From Prunus persica (lineage: Eukaryota; Streptophyta; Magnoliopsida; Rosales; Rosaceae), in assembly GCF_000346465.2 (NCBI RefSeq), contig NC_034013.1:7998216-8062215 (forward strand): 64,000 nt of DNA, in the 5' to 3' direction. Each line of letters opens with the position of its first letter. Within the stretch, counting starts at the first letter, position 1. The notes under the pieces were generated by a model. That model worked only from the letters and a program-made list of their open reading frames with translations. It was not told the origin of the DNA and ran no database searches. The position numbers were made by a program, and so were the translations under genes. Below, piece by piece: positions 22,127 through 34,244 of the stretch.

Positions 22127-24418
22127 AAAGTCATCGGTCAAGAAAGCTCTAGTAGTCCTAAACCGCAGCCAGTCAGTTTAGCCACTACTATAGAAAAGTT
22201 TGCCCAGAGAAAGAAAGAAGTTACCTTACAAGACCTCCAGTTAGAAGTTAAAATAGTCAAACAAGAATTAGCCGAGTTAAGACAAATTAGTAACCAGTTG
22301 CAGGTTGAGAACCATACAATCAGGCAAGACCTAACAAGTCTTGGAAAAGGCAAAATGCCTTTAGAAACTAAAAGCCAGTCAGACAGCCCTGTTGGTTCTG
22401 ACGAAGAAACCCCAGTTGTCAACTTAATCAAACAAGCCAATTTCCGAAAATGGTATTCGAAAGTTACAATAGTTGTCAAAGATTTTGAGTTTACCACAGT
22501 TGCCTTATTTGATTCAGGAGCTGACCTTAACTGTATCCAGGAAGGTCTAATCCCTACTAAGTACTACCAGAAGTCTAGAGAAACCCTAAGCACTGCTTCA
22601 GGAAAATCTCTCCAGTTGAATTATGAGTTGCCTAAAGCCCATGTTTGCCAAAACAGAGTTTGTTTTAAAACTTCATTCGTCCTAATTAAAAATATTACTG
22701 ATGAGGTTATCTTAGGATTACCTTTTATAAGTCTGCTTTATCCCTTCTAGGTAGAATACGATGGTGTTATCTCTACCCAGTTAGGCGAGAAAGTTAAATT
22801 TAATTTCCTTTCTAAACCTGAGTTGCATAATCTGAAAGCCCTACAGAAACAATCTGTCTCTAGGTCCCTTCAGGTTGTCCAGAAAACTAACCAGTTGAAT
22901 TTTCTTAAAGAAGAAATTAAATTTAAGAGAGTTGAACAACAACTTACCAGTCAGTCCTTACAGTTGCAAATTCAAAAATTTGAACAAAGATTAAAAGAAG
23001 AAATTTGTTCTGAGTTGCCCACAGCCTTTTGGTATAGGAAACAGCATGTTGTCCGTCTTCCTTATATCAAAACCTTTAGTGAGAAAAATATCCCCACTAA
23101 AGCCAGGCCAATCCAAATGAGTCAAGAAATGATGGAGTTCTGTAAGAAAGAAATTGAAGAGTTGCTTCAAAAGAAAATAATTCGTAAGAGTAAGTCTCCC
23201 TGGTCGTGTCCTGCTTTTTATGTTCAGAAAAATGCTGAATTAGAAAGAGGAGTCCCAAGATTAGTTATCAATTACAAGCCTCTTAATGCGGTCCTAGAAT
23301 GGATTAGGTATCCCATACCTAATAAAAGAGATCTCATTAATCGGTTAGAAAAAGCAGTTGTTTATTCAAAGTTCGATATGAAAAGTGGTTTCTGGCAAAT
23401 CCAAATAGATAAGTCAGATAGATATAAGACTGCATTTGTCACTCCTTTTGGTCATTATGAGTGGAATGTAATGCCCTTTGGATTGAAAAATGCTCCTAGT
23501 GAATTCCAGAATATCATGAATGATATATTCAACCCTTATAGCCAGTTTTCGATTGTCTATATTGATGATGTTCTGATCTTTTCTGAGTCAATAGAACAAC
23601 ATTGGAAACATTTGAATAAGTTCCTTCAAGTTGTCAAACAAAATGGTTTAGTTGTTTCTGCCAAAAAGATCAAGTTGTTTCAAACCAATATTCGTTTTCT
23701 TGGTTTCAATATATGCCAATCTCAAATATCTCCAATTGATCGAGTCATTCAGTTTGCTGATAAGTTCCCTGATCAAATTCTTGATAAGAGTCAGCTTCAG
23801 AGATTTTTAGGATCTTTGAATTATATTTCTGATTTTTACAAAAATTTGAGAAAACAGTGTAAGCCCTTATTTGACAGGTTGCAAAGTAACCCTCCTCCTT
23901 GGTCGTCTACTCATACAGAAATTGTCAAACAGATTAAGTCTCATGTCAAGACACTTCCCTGTCTTGGTATTCCCTCAATTGATTCCTTCAAAATAGTTGA
24001 AACTGATGCCTCTGACATTGGTTATGGTGGCATTCTTAAGCAAAGAGTCAGTCCAAGTTCTCCGGAACAAATTGTTCGATTCCATTCTGGAACCTGGACT
24101 CAGTCGCAACATAATTATAGTACTATTAAAAAAGAAATATTAGCTATCGTATTATGCATTAGTAAATTTCAAGATGATTTGCTTAATCAAAAGTTTTTAA
24201 TCCGAGTTGATTGCAAGTCTGCAAAACATGTTTTAGAAAAAGATGTTCAAAACATTGCATCTAAACAGATTTTTGCACGATGGCAAAGCATTTTAAGCAT
24301 ATTTGATTTTGAAATTGAATATTTGAAAGGCAGTGAGAACTCTGTTCCTGATTTTCTCACTAGAGAATTCTTGCAGGATGCACAATGGCTCCCAAGAAAG
24401 ACAAACAAAAAGCAGTAA
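22127..24418 (+). pseudogene. Pararetroviral protease, reverse transcriptase and RNase H
   Basis: Same frame as the coat region, with one further stop (TAG, 22748-22750). The protease loop LFDSGADL has its catalytic Asp at 22511-22513. Reverse transcriptase shows FDMKSGFWQIQI and the YIDD box at 23558-23569. RNase H shows ETDAS (Asp at 24005-24007), KKEILAIVLCI and RVDCKSAKHVL. No integrase follows, as in all Caulimoviridae. The frame ends in TAA at 24416-24418. Reverse transcriptase and RNase H are uninterrupted from 22751 onward. Confidence 0.88.
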
Positions 24419-25680
24419 CCAGTCAACCTAAGTCGCCCAAGTCAACCCAGTCATCCCAGTCGCTCAGAGTCCTTCCTTCCTCCATGAGTCAACCCAAGCC
24501 AGAGTTGCCCAAGCAAATAGTTCCATATCCGGGTCATCCCCCACTTCCAGTTGCCACTCCAATTTCAGTTGCAAATAGATTTTCCTCTTTAGGATCAACA
24601 GTTGGCCAAATTCGCCCCAGTTATCAATCCACCCTAATTTCTAGTTATGACCCCTTTGCAGTCGAAATTCCTGCAGGGCCATCAGTTGTTTATAAAAAGT
24701 CATCCCCCTATTTGCCTAAGAGTAATTCCCATCTATTTGTCATTGAATCTTTGTATGATATCCATGCAAATCCAGTTGAAATTGCCAAACACTATTTCCC
24801 TCCTGGATTTCATTATATGCCCCAGAGTCCTTATAAGTCCCTCAAGTACTATAGAGATATATTACTTGAGACACAATCAGTTGAAATTAAGCCGATAAAG
24901 GATCGGGATCATCCTGAAACCATTCTTTTTCACTCCCTGTATATTCATAAAATTATAAGCCAAGAATCTTTCAGTAGCCGACCCTATGAGTTAAAAATGC
25001 TTAAGTCAAAATTACAATATAATTACTCTGATTATATTGAAGCTTGGTATACTATTTTCCTTCACCAATCTGAGGATTTTAGTCATTCCTGGTTTATTAA
25101 TTTTGATAATAAGTTCAAGAGTGCCTTTCCCTATTGGTTTCTCCATTGGTGGGAAAAACACGGCCCAGTTGACGAAATTCTACCAGCCTCAGTTCTTGAG
25201 TTAATCCATCATTACGCCAAAAAAGCCAAGTTCTCTCTAGCTGATTTATTTTTCCCCAAACAGTTGTTGTTTATTGCCAGATACAAGGTGCCTTGGATCC
25301 TTAAATGGTCATACGCCATCACCAAGGATGCCCGAGTATTTGCCCGTCAATTCTCAGTCAAATGGTGGGACAAGTTCGAAGTTGACAGAATTGCCAAATA
25401 CGTCTACAATGACCTCCCCAGGGAGCCAGTTCCTCGCCCAGTATCTCCTACAGGCTCAGTCAGGTCATCCTTATCAGTTGAAGGAAAGTCTAAAGCTGAG
25501 CTCCAGGAAATTGCACGCCAGCTGATCATCCAGGCCTCTCAAATGGATGATGATAAGGACAATGATTCCCCCTCATCGTCTAGTTGCCAGCCCATGCAGA
25601 GTCCTGCCAAGACAAAGTCTTGGTATGATGACAGCCAGGACCCCTATGATGCCTATGATCTAGGGGAATCCTCTCCATAA
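24385..25680 (+). CDS. Second viral frame, 431 aa, unknown function
   Basis: ATG at 24385 overlaps the end of the polyprotein frame by 34 bases in another phase and reads to TAA at 25678-25680 without a stop. The first 90 residues are rich in Ser, Pro, Lys and Gln. Residues about 110-350 are hydrophobic-aromatic and look folded (HYFPPGFHYMPQSPYKSLKYY, FPYWFLHWWEKHGPVDE). The tail is Ser- and Asp-rich. A frame of this size directly after RNase H is known in florendoviruses with no assigned function. Being intact while the first frame has four stops is notable, but may be chance given its smaller size. Confidence 0.75.
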   Translation: MAPKKDKQKAVTSQPKSPKSTQSSQSLRVLPSSMSQPKPELPKQIVPYPGHPPLPVATPISVANRFSSLGSTVGQIRPSYQSTLISSYDPFAVEIPAGPSVVYKKSSPYLPKSNSHLFVIESLYDIHANPVEIAKHYFPPGFHYMPQSPYKSLKYYRDILLETQSVEIKPIKDRDHPETILFHSLYIHKIISQESFSSRPYELKMLKSKLQYNYSDYIEAWYTIFLHQSEDFSHSWFINFDNKFKSAFPYWFLHWWEKHGPVDEILPASVLELIHHYAKKAKFSLADLFFPKQLLFIARYKVPWILKWSYAITKDARVFARQFSVKWWDKFEVDRIAKYVYNDLPREPVPRPVSPTGSVRSSLSVEGKSKAELQEIARQLIIQASQMDDDKDNDSPSSSSCQPMQSPAKTKSWYDDSQDPYDAYDLGESSP

Positions 25681-26308
25681 TTGCCTCAGTTGCCGACAAG
25701 CAAGCCTCGTCAAAAGAAGTTACCAATTTGTCAAAAGTAGTTGCCGACAGACCACTCTGTCAAAAGAAGATGCCAAATCACGTGAAAGCAGCAAGACAAA
25801 GCATCTCTGCTTTTACTTTAGTCAGATCACCGAAAAGCAGCAGACAAAGCACTGTTCGCTTTTTGACAAATCACCGAAAGTAACCGAGAGCATCTGCAGA
25901 AGTCAAAGTTACCTTTACAGTTGCTAAAAGTTGAATCAGGTTGAACACCCGTGCTTCTACAGCTGTCCAACCATAGTTGCTTTTGTAAACCATAGTTGAA
26001 AGTTGTCTTTAAATTCAGGCTTCGGCCTCAGTTGTAAGTAGAATGTAATTTTTCTTTTCTTCAGTTTTATAGATTCTCTCCGAAACACTCTTTAGAGAAA
26101 ATCACGCTTGTAAATAGTCTAAGTGTGTTGAAGTTTGCAGTTGCAACCTCTGTGAGTATAATAAAGTTGCTATTTTAAAATTATTCTATTTTGATTAATT
26201 TCATATATGCATTATTTTCTGCATTAGTCTGAATGTTGAGTTAAGTTGCTGCATCATCATATTCATCTTCATTCTCGCTATCTCTCCGGACGGTTCCCCC
26301 TTTTTCTT

Positions 26309-26313
<5 letters not shown>
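25681..26313 (+). promoter_or_regulatory. Viral intergenic region and right terminal repeat
   Basis: No gene. It holds imperfect repeats around GTTGCCGACA and CAAATCACCGAAA, a TATA-like TTTTATAGAT at about 26064, and AATAAAG at about 26160. This order of promoter, short transcribed redundancy and polyadenylation signal fits a caulimovirid pregenomic RNA promoter region. 26145-26313 is the direct repeat of 18351-18519; 26046-26199 is present inverted at 18198-18351. Confidence 0.65.

Positions 26314-26345
<32 letters not shown>
26311..26345. repeat. (TA)n microsatellite at the viral right end
   Basis: About 17 TA repeats follow directly on the viral TTGGTAT, with the viral end merging into the run. 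Confidence 0.9.
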
Positions 26346-26349
<4 letters not shown>

Positions 26350-26745
26350 GAACCAAGTAGAATAAGGATGATAAGTAGTTGAGTTGGGGTAGCATTTTCG
26401 CCATCTTAACCTTACAATTAGTCTTTGAAAACAACTCTTATTTAGAGCTTTGGACCTGTGATTGGTGTTATGGCAGCTTTCAATTTACAGAGTTGTAAGA
26501 TGAGTTTAAACTCACAATTATGACACTTCACAACGGTCAATATATGCTACGGAGGTGATCCAGATTTTTTTTGTATTTCTTTCGGGTCAAATGTCTAATC
26601 AGATTTCTTGTATAAATTTTGATATCAAATCAGATTTACCTTCTTTCCTTTTTTTTAATTTTTTTTAATTTTTTCTTTTCAAATACACTTTCCATTTAAT
26701 ATATGATATGATAACAATATTGTCAATATCATTGAGTTTGTTGGG

Positions 26746-26772
<27 letters not shown>
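26346..26772. other. Intergenic, no gene seen
   Basis: AT-rich, with a second (TA)n run at about 26747-26770. Confidence 0.5.
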
Positions 26773-26776
<4 letters not shown>

Positions 26777-27173
26777 CCCCTTCTATTGAGGGATCCCTCA
26801 AATAATTTTATTTGAGGGACGCCCTTTAGGGTACCCTACAATTTTTTTCCCAATGATCCAAACCATTTATTTTTTAGGTCTTCATTTATAGATCATCCTT
26901 ACAAAAAATTAGACAAATCGGAAACCGTTTCGACATCCAATTGTGTCTTACAAAATCAATGAACACGGTGCTTCAAGAAAATGCTAAAATTTCAATCACT
27001 TAATTGAGTGGTCAAATGATATCGGATTCAAGTGATTTTTTGTAGAGATGATCTTTGAATGAGTATCTACAAAATAGACGGTTTGGATTAGTGAAATACA
27101 ATCCGGAGTGGGGCCTACAAGGGGTGTCCCTCAAATAAGCTTATTTGAGGGATCCCTCAATGGAAGCTCTCTG
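26773..27173. mobile_element. MITE with GAGGGATCCCTC ends
   Basis: TTGAGGGATCCCTCAAATAA at 26786-26805 is repeated exactly, inverted, at 27141-27160. The similarity runs outward (CTTCTATTG against CTTCCATTG) and inward for about 20 more bases. (TA)n tracts flank both sides, which hides the target duplication. The inside encodes nothing. Size and TA flanks suggest a Tc1/mariner- or PIF-type MITE. Confidence 0.75.
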
Positions 27174-27526
27174 TATATATATATTTATATATTAAAAATT
27201 TTAGGATTGCATTCATAATTCAGTTAAAAAAGTCATTAGTCATAAAAGGCCAGTACAAACCAGTCATAAAGTGCCAATACAAATTAGTCACAAAGGGACA
27301 TTATAATAACAGAGCGGTCTAACATCAAAATTAAGACAATCTGGTGCTCTTGCACTAACGATCACGCATGATCGAATAAACTCTAGCATAGACATCCCAA
27401 CTAAGATTGCGAACTCATAATAATAAAAAAAGGGATAAAACTTAAAAAAAAAACCAAGCCATAACAATATAAATATCCCAACAAGTAGAATTCTATATAA
27501 TCTGATGCACATGTCCACTCCATAAG

Positions 27527-27662
27527 TAGAATTCTATAGTAAGGGTCTTATTTAAGGTGCTTAGATGAGGTCCTATCAATTCATCGTTGGATTAAATTAG
27601 TTAAATGTTAAATCAAATTAGTTAATTTAATTCAACGATTAAGAGATACTATAGAATGACTA
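27527..27662. mobile_element. Possible small foldback element
   Basis: The outer GAATTCTATAGT and ACTATAGAATGA, and an inner pair around CGTTGGATTAAATTAG and TTAATTCAACG, form an imperfect palindrome of about 135 bp. It has no coding content. It could be a decayed MITE. Confidence 0.35.
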
Positions 27663-28078
27663 AGTCCACATAAAGACACACATATATTGGACTTGTAAAC
27701 AAGGGCCTACACACCTATTGAAAGCCCAAACAGTACGTAAGTCATAAGGCCCAATAGAGTTATCCTCAAGCTAACTGGTTACAACGGTCGGTTAGTGGAG
27801 ATTTCATCACTCCACGTATTAAGCAATTAATGAGTCGATAAATAAGGGTTATTCAATCCAATTATACACCATTCTTGCCATAACTCATAAGAATATATGA
27901 TATGAAGTTACAATAGGCAGGAGATTAACTTTACAATTGTCAACAAGTCTAGTCCAGTGAAAAAAAAGGCATTAACTTGTAGACATGAGATTTTAGATTC
28001 GAACATAATATCGTTTGTGTATGTGTGAGAAATTCATCTCCCTTATAATTTAAACCATCTGTTGTACTAAAAAAAATT

Positions 28079-28300
28079 AAGGGAAACTTTGGAAAAACCC
28101 AAAGAAGAGAGAAATTTTTTAAAAGAAACCAAAATTGACAAAATTGCCCTTATTTATTTTTGGATTTCATAAGGAATCCTTTATATTTGCATGTTTTTGA
28201 TTTGAAAGTTGAGAGGTTTTTCTGTATTTTTTTTAAAAACTTTGATTTTTTTCAAAAGTGAAATTTTTTTTGTGACTAAAACCTAAATTTATTAAAAATT
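28079..28300. repeat. Dispersed 220-bp repeat, copy 1
   Basis: From GGGAAACTTTGGAAAAACC to CTAAATTTATTAAA it matches 55627-55850 at roughly 85-90% by eye. It lies about 0.5 kb upstream of the AIM24-family gene. No inverted ends or coding potential were recognised. Confidence 0.75.
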
Positions 28301-28824
28301 TAAATTTAAAAAAATAGCAATTTGCCGCACACGGTGTCGTTGAGAGTTGGGACGACTGGCAAAATGTGAACACGTCGAGATTTGTCATTCCATCCTATCA
28401 AACTCCGCCACGTCAGATAAGTCAACGAGTGCACATTCCACTAACCCAGACTGACAAAATTGCCACTGTCAAAACTATAGAGTGCTTCCACCCAAAGGCG
28501 TAATAAAACTTCCATGAAAAGGTTAATTCAGTCACTTCAAGTTATTGAAATTTGTTGCACTAGTATTGTTAGGCGCAGATACATCACTGAAATTTATTTA
28601 TTTATTACTGTACCCCTAAAAAAGCGGTATAAATAAACAAAGAAAAATAAAAGACCAGAAGAAAAATGAAATTGGTTTTTGGTTCGTAAAATAAAAAAAC
28701 AGTGAGCAAAATCAAATGCCGTAGTGAGCAGTTGTTGAAATTGCCAAATTGAAGGATTTGATTTCATCAATTCTGCTTGATCTTCGTCCATTCAGAGCTG
28801 ATCATCTTCCTCTGCGGTTTCGCC

Positions 28825-31800
28825 ATGGCTGCACCGTTTTTCTCTACGCCTTTTCAGCCTTACGTGTACCAGGTACTCTTTTCCGTCTCTCTACAGTTCT
28901 TATTTTGTGTTTTTAAAGAACATTAATTTGGTATTTGACAGTTGATTGCTTTCCGAGAAAGCCTGGGTCAATTCAGTTGATTTATGTCCGCATCTGTTAT
29001 GTGGGTCAATTCAGTTGATTGCTTAATTGCAGAGACTGAATGAAGCATTGGATTTTTCAACTCATTATTTCGGGTTTTTAGGGTTATTTTTTTGGGGGGG
29101 TTAAATAGCTAAGATTGATCTGTGCGTATCAACTGTGCTGTTGTGCGTATTTACTTGCAAAGTCTAATTCAATGTTTAAGAATTGTTTAGATAGTGTTCA
29201 GTATATAGATATGTAGATGCGTCTGCCTTTGGCTAGGAAGATTGGGTACACGGGTTTAGTAGGAAAATATAAAATGCAAGTAGACAATAAGTTGAATGCC
29301 AGAAAAGGTAGATTGGCATGGATTTGCTCCATGGAAATGTTGATATGATAAAAGTTCTGATCTTTGGCTGTATGGCTCACGTGCATGATCTTGAAACTCA
29401 TATTCCAACTTCAGCGATCCAGATTTGGGTGGTTAGAGGTTCATTATGGAATTAACATGTCGGGTGCATTGACGTGCCTAATTAATTGAAGTCAGGTGAG
29501 GTGATAGATACTGCTGCATGCATGGTTTGATTGCGCCCCCATTAACCGATAACTTCTTCCCCAAACCTAGATACTCAGCCACTTGTTAGTGGCTTGTTAT
29601 GGAACCAACTCATTGACTTTGGGGCAAGCTAAGCTCAACTGCACACTGGGACGGGCATCTAGCTCCAGGGACATATGGATTATTTGACGGATTGCCAACC
29701 ACTGGTGCATGGGAGTGTCAAAGAACTCTTTGGGAAATTGTTATTTCCAGAAATCAAACATAAATTAGCATCTTTGAATGCTTTTGGACTCAGAGGAACA
29801 AAGTTGTCCGTGCACAGAGTCACAAACTGCACATTTATAGTCATGTAACTCATGTTGTGTCTGTATCTGAGATAATGGAGTCTGTGCTAGTCAAGTTGGG
29901 TTTTTCAAAATACTTTTATGGAATTATGTGCATGATGATTATGATGCAGTTGAATTGAGGGAAATCTTACAAATTTTGGTTGAGACATTCTTGTGCTAAG
30001 ACTTTTATTCAAATTGACAATTATGTTCGTTTCTTGAATCTTGTATCGGCATGCTTTCTATAAGAGAACTGCTTTACCGTTGTTAACTTTGTCAATTATT
30101 ATGAGAGACATGAAGCATACTCTAGTTTATGTTGCATTTGCTTTTCAATGAGTTTATATGTAAATCACGCATCCCTTCTATACAATGTTTTTGAGGAAAT
30201 AGGATTTGGGAAAAGAACGGGAAAAGAAACTGAAGAAAGGTACCATACAGTGGGGAATCTGTAACTATGCATTTATATTTCTACAAGTACCACCAGCACT
30301 ACTATGAAGAACAATGGTGACTGGATGTTTAATTGTATAGCGTTATTAACATATGCGGTAAACCAAGATACATGTTCTTTAAGATTTTTATTTCTTCCTA
30401 ATATGTCTCCGAAAATTGCTCCTACTGGGAAATCTGGTGAATAGTGAGACAAACTTTGAATTGAATACTTTCTGTCGCGAGAAACCGTTTATTTTTTTGT
30501 TCTTTTTTTCGTGTTTGGAGGATTTTGTTCACTTATTTCCATTTTTTTTTTTGGTAGAAACTTTGTAATTTTGATACATGCTAATCTATAATACATTTTG
30601 AATTGAAATGTCTCATTGTTGGTGGCTATTGGTAGTTATCTTTTGTTTATGCCCATTACTCTGATTTATGGTATCTGGTTTGCTCTGTTCGAATTTAATT
30701 GTGTGTAGCTTTAGAACAAAATAAAGTTGGATTGTGCATTTACTTAACAGTCTATGATGTTTGTGTAATGTTCTATATTGTACTGTAGAGTCAACAAGAT
30801 GCTGTGGTACCTTTTCAAATTTTAGGTGGTGAAGCTCAACTGGTTCAGGTATATTATGCTATAAGCATCCCAACCTATATTATTGTGTGTTTGTGTGTGT
30901 CTCTCTATTTTCTCCTGCATCTTCAAATTGCTTTTTCTAACTAACCTTCTTCTGTCGGTGATTCTTGTGTTATCAGATAATGTTGAAGCCAGAAGAAAAG
31001 GTTATTGCGAAGCCTGGTAAGTTGCAAACCTGGGCTTTTACTTTTTATAATGTGCATTATAATTGCCACAATCAAGTTGTCCTTTTTCTGCGAACTTAGA
31101 GAACATGTAATTTCTTGTTACTATTGCTGTGCAACTGATGACTGAATAAATTTTAGGTTCAATGTGCTTCATGTCTGGGTCGATTGAGATGGAAAATGTT
31201 TTTGTTCCTGAAAATGAAGGAGGCATGTGGCAGTGGCTTTTTGGGAAGACAGTCAGCAGCATAACTTTTCGTAATGCTGGTCAAGGTGATGGGTTTGTTG
31301 GGATTGGCGCACCTACTCTTGCAAGAGTTCTCCCGGTTTGTGATTTTAAGCATTCCATATTTATGTGGATAAGGCATTTAAATTACTTTTTGTGTTGCTC
31401 TTGATCAAACCACGGTATATAACTTAATTTAGTTTTGGTCACCTGTGCTTTTCTTCTTTCGACAGATTGATTTGGCTATGTTTGGTGGAGAGATTTTGTG
31501 CCAGGTATATAACTTGTCTGTCTCTGGTTCATTGAGTAATTGTTTCCCGCCAGTTTTTGTTATTCTCCCAATTTTCAATACACAATTTAGGATACTCCAC
31601 GCTTTCTATTAGAATCAAATCATACTTGTGTTCATCAACTGGATTTTTTATGGGACTTCATTTCTACCTTTTGTAGCCAGATGCTTTCCTTTGTTCTGTC
31701 AGTGATGTTAAAGTCAGTAACACAATTGATCAAAGGGCACGTAATGTTATTCCTGGTCCAGAGGTGAGATATTGGGGGGGTTTCAGAAATGCTTCTTTTT

Positions 31801-33325
31801 TGTTTGCTTTGCTTGCTCCTACAATCAACCAATTTCTCTTTTCCTTTTTTCAAATTTGTCAGAGCCATTTATATTATCTTTATCTATCTAACTTCCGTGT
31901 TAATATTACTATAGGGATTTCTAAGACAGAAGCTGTCTGGCCGAGGTCTCGCATTTATACTTGGAGGTGGATCTGGTATGCATTTCTTGATGCAATAATA
32001 AGTCTTCAAATTTCAGATTCAGCCTATTAAGAGTTTGGGACTACCCCAAATTATGCTGAGAACTTTTATTTCTAGCATTAAGTTGAAGGCATTTTATGCA
32101 ATCTAAGGTTTAAATTTTCTTAGTGGTTCATTTCCAAGTTGTGCCGTGTTTGCCATATCTCGTTCAGTTGTTTTCTTGGTTTCTAAATATCAATTTAAAT
32201 GTTCAGGTTCATATATTTGCCAAATCAGATTACTTTTTTCTTTTTTTTTCCACCTTTCTCCTTTCTGTTTTTGCTCTAACCTGTTGCCTTGGATTCTAAA
32301 CTATACTGTTTTATAGTTTGTTTTTTCTATTATGAGAAAATAAAGTTAAAACATCAATCCCTTCTTGGAAAAATTGAATTAGTTGGGATTAAGTTATTGA
32401 GGGAATTATGATCCTCAGACTAACCTTAGGGTCTTTATGGTTTCTCCTTTTGCTAGTTGTACAGAAAAATCTTGAGGTGGGCGAAGTACTATCTGTTGAT
32501 GTGTCTTGTATAGCTGCCGTGACTGGAACAGTTAATATCCAAATCAAATTCAATGGTACCATGAGAAGAGCACTGTTTGGCGTAAGTTGCTTCAATTTCT
32601 TGAAATTTGCACTCTTTTTGCTAGTGCTTGTATTTCTACCATGTAGTTGGCTTGTATTACATTCGCAAAGGTCCAGAGCACTTCCTCGTATTAATATGGT
32701 GGGCTGCCAGTGCCAGCGACAAGAAAGATTCAGGAAGTGCTTGGACTACAGAGAACCAAATTAGCATGATCCTTGTATAGTTGCAAACTATTGCTGTGCT
32801 GAAAAAGTGTTTTTTATTGCAAATAAAGTTATTATTGGATCCCCACTTCCATGTTGAAAATCCCTATCTAACATGCTTTCTGCCTCCCCAAATTTTATAT
32901 CTTAGTTCTGAAGTATGTTATTTCTTTCTGTTTCCAATTTCCATGAATCAAGTTTTTCTAACAGTTGTCAAATCACAGAGTGACAATCTGGTAACGGCTG
33001 TTCTAACCGGGCCAGGCATCGTCTTCATTCAGAGTTTACCTTTTCATCGATTTTCTCAGCGCATTGCCAGGTAACATTTTCTTGCAACCATAAATTCCGT
33101 AGCATAGTCAAGAACTAGAGCTGAATTAGTTTCTTTTATCCTCCGTTTTCTTCAATTTCATTTGTTTATTTTCAGCTTTAACAATTAGAACGTGTGGTCT
33201 TGGTTTACAGGGCGGTTACATCCCCAAACATGAGGGAAAATCCAAAGTTCTACGTGCAGATAGCCATTTTCTTTTTTCTGGCATATGTTGTGATTGTATC
33301 TTCCTTAATCTTGACTGATGTATGA
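28825..33325 (+). CDS. AIM24-family protein, ten exons, complete
   Basis: Exons: 28825-28872, 30789-30848, 30977-31016, 31157-31335, 31466-31504, 31677-31763, 31915-31975, 32457-32581, 32979-33070 and 33211-33325. All introns are GT..AG and phases agree, giving 281 residues. The core (about residues 20-245) is the AIM24 / DUF124 fold related to tryptophan RNA-binding attenuator proteins (GSMCFMSGSIEMENVFVPE, GFVGIGAPTLARVLP, GRGLAFILGGGS, LTGPGIVFIQSLPFHR). The C-terminus has one membrane segment (FYVQIAIFFFLAYVVIVSSL). Yeast Aim24 is a mitochondrial protein linked to cristae organisation; the role of the plant protein is little known, and I see no clear targeting peptide in the short N-terminus. 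The first intron is 1.9 kb. The start is the first ATG in a good context (CGCCATGGC). Confidence 0.93.
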
Positions 33326-34004
33326 ATTTTACGTTTTTTTTTCTTTTTCATCTTCTATCTACAGAGATACCAGTATCATATCCGTTCTTTTTCGTCGATG
33401 GCTGCTGTAGTTTGATTCGATTTCGATATAATCAGATCAATAGAAACAGAGGATTTTAGATTTTATTTTTTTCTTCTTTCACTTGGGTTTCTATTGTCTC
33501 CTGTCTTAAATTCTCATTCAATCCTTGGCCTGAAGTGTTCCTGGCAAATCAGAATTAAGTTGTAAATTAAAGCCTTGTGTTATTTTATTTGGGTTTCCAT
33601 TTCCCCGGCTGCCCTCATGAGAATGCTTTTCTAACATCCTCTTCTTATGTACGTTCATACGTGATGATAAATTTTATAGTTCTTAAGATTAAGGAAACCT
33701 TTGCAATGCATGAGACGTGTTACTTGGTTAATTATGGTCACGTGTTTTTTGACTTAATTATGGTCACGTATTTTTTGGGCTTAATTATGGTCACTATGTG
33801 AAATAGATTTGTATGAGTTGTGTCTCAATAGAAAAAATATTTTGTTTTGCAATGGCAGAAGTGTGAGGTCTGATAATTAACCCATTGAAAAGAGTAATGC
33901 TATGCCAAACAAAATAATTCCCTATAAATTAAGTTTACAAAATACTATACAAAATATATACAAAATACAACACCAAAATATAACAATATCACAATGAGAC
34001 TAAT
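33326..34004. other. 3' flank of the AIM24-family gene
   Basis: Holds the presumed 3' UTR (T-rich to about 33600) and AT-rich spacer. No further gene seen. Confidence 0.5.
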
Positions 34005-34244
34005 AATTTTATTTGATCAACTACAGTAAACTCAACCTATAGGGGTCATTACAAACTCATATCCAATCTTTGTTGACCCATTTGAACAATACATGAAATT
34101 TGTGAATCCTTTCATAAAACATCATCCGTCACTTAGTTCGTCAGGAACCTCATTAAGTGATGAGGTGGCGTTGTCAATGTGGGTGTTTTTAATGACGTGG
34201 AGTAATTTAAAAGGTCACCATGGCGGTTCAGTTGGAGGTTGCTA

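Larger units (their letters stand above)
18198..26313 (+). mobile_element. Endogenous pararetrovirus, florendovirus-like (Caulimoviridae)
   Basis: One frame from 18842 to 24418 encodes, in order, a 30K-type movement protein, a coat-like region with a CCHC knuckle, aspartic protease, reverse transcriptase and RNase H. A second frame (24385-25680) overlaps its end. There is no integrase. A tRNA-Met primer site lies at 18514-18526. This domain order plus a downstream frame of about 50 kDa fits florendoviruses as described in plant genomes. From primer site to the right end is 7.8 kb, about one circular genome. Four in-frame stops break the first frame. It is an old integrated copy, not an LTR retrotransposon, although its ends share a 169-bp repeat. 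Confidence 0.85.

Noticed and set aside
18351..26313. LTR retrotransposon as explanation for the RT-bearing element
   Set aside because: There is no integrase, a movement protein and a second downstream frame are present, and the left terminus is partly inverted.
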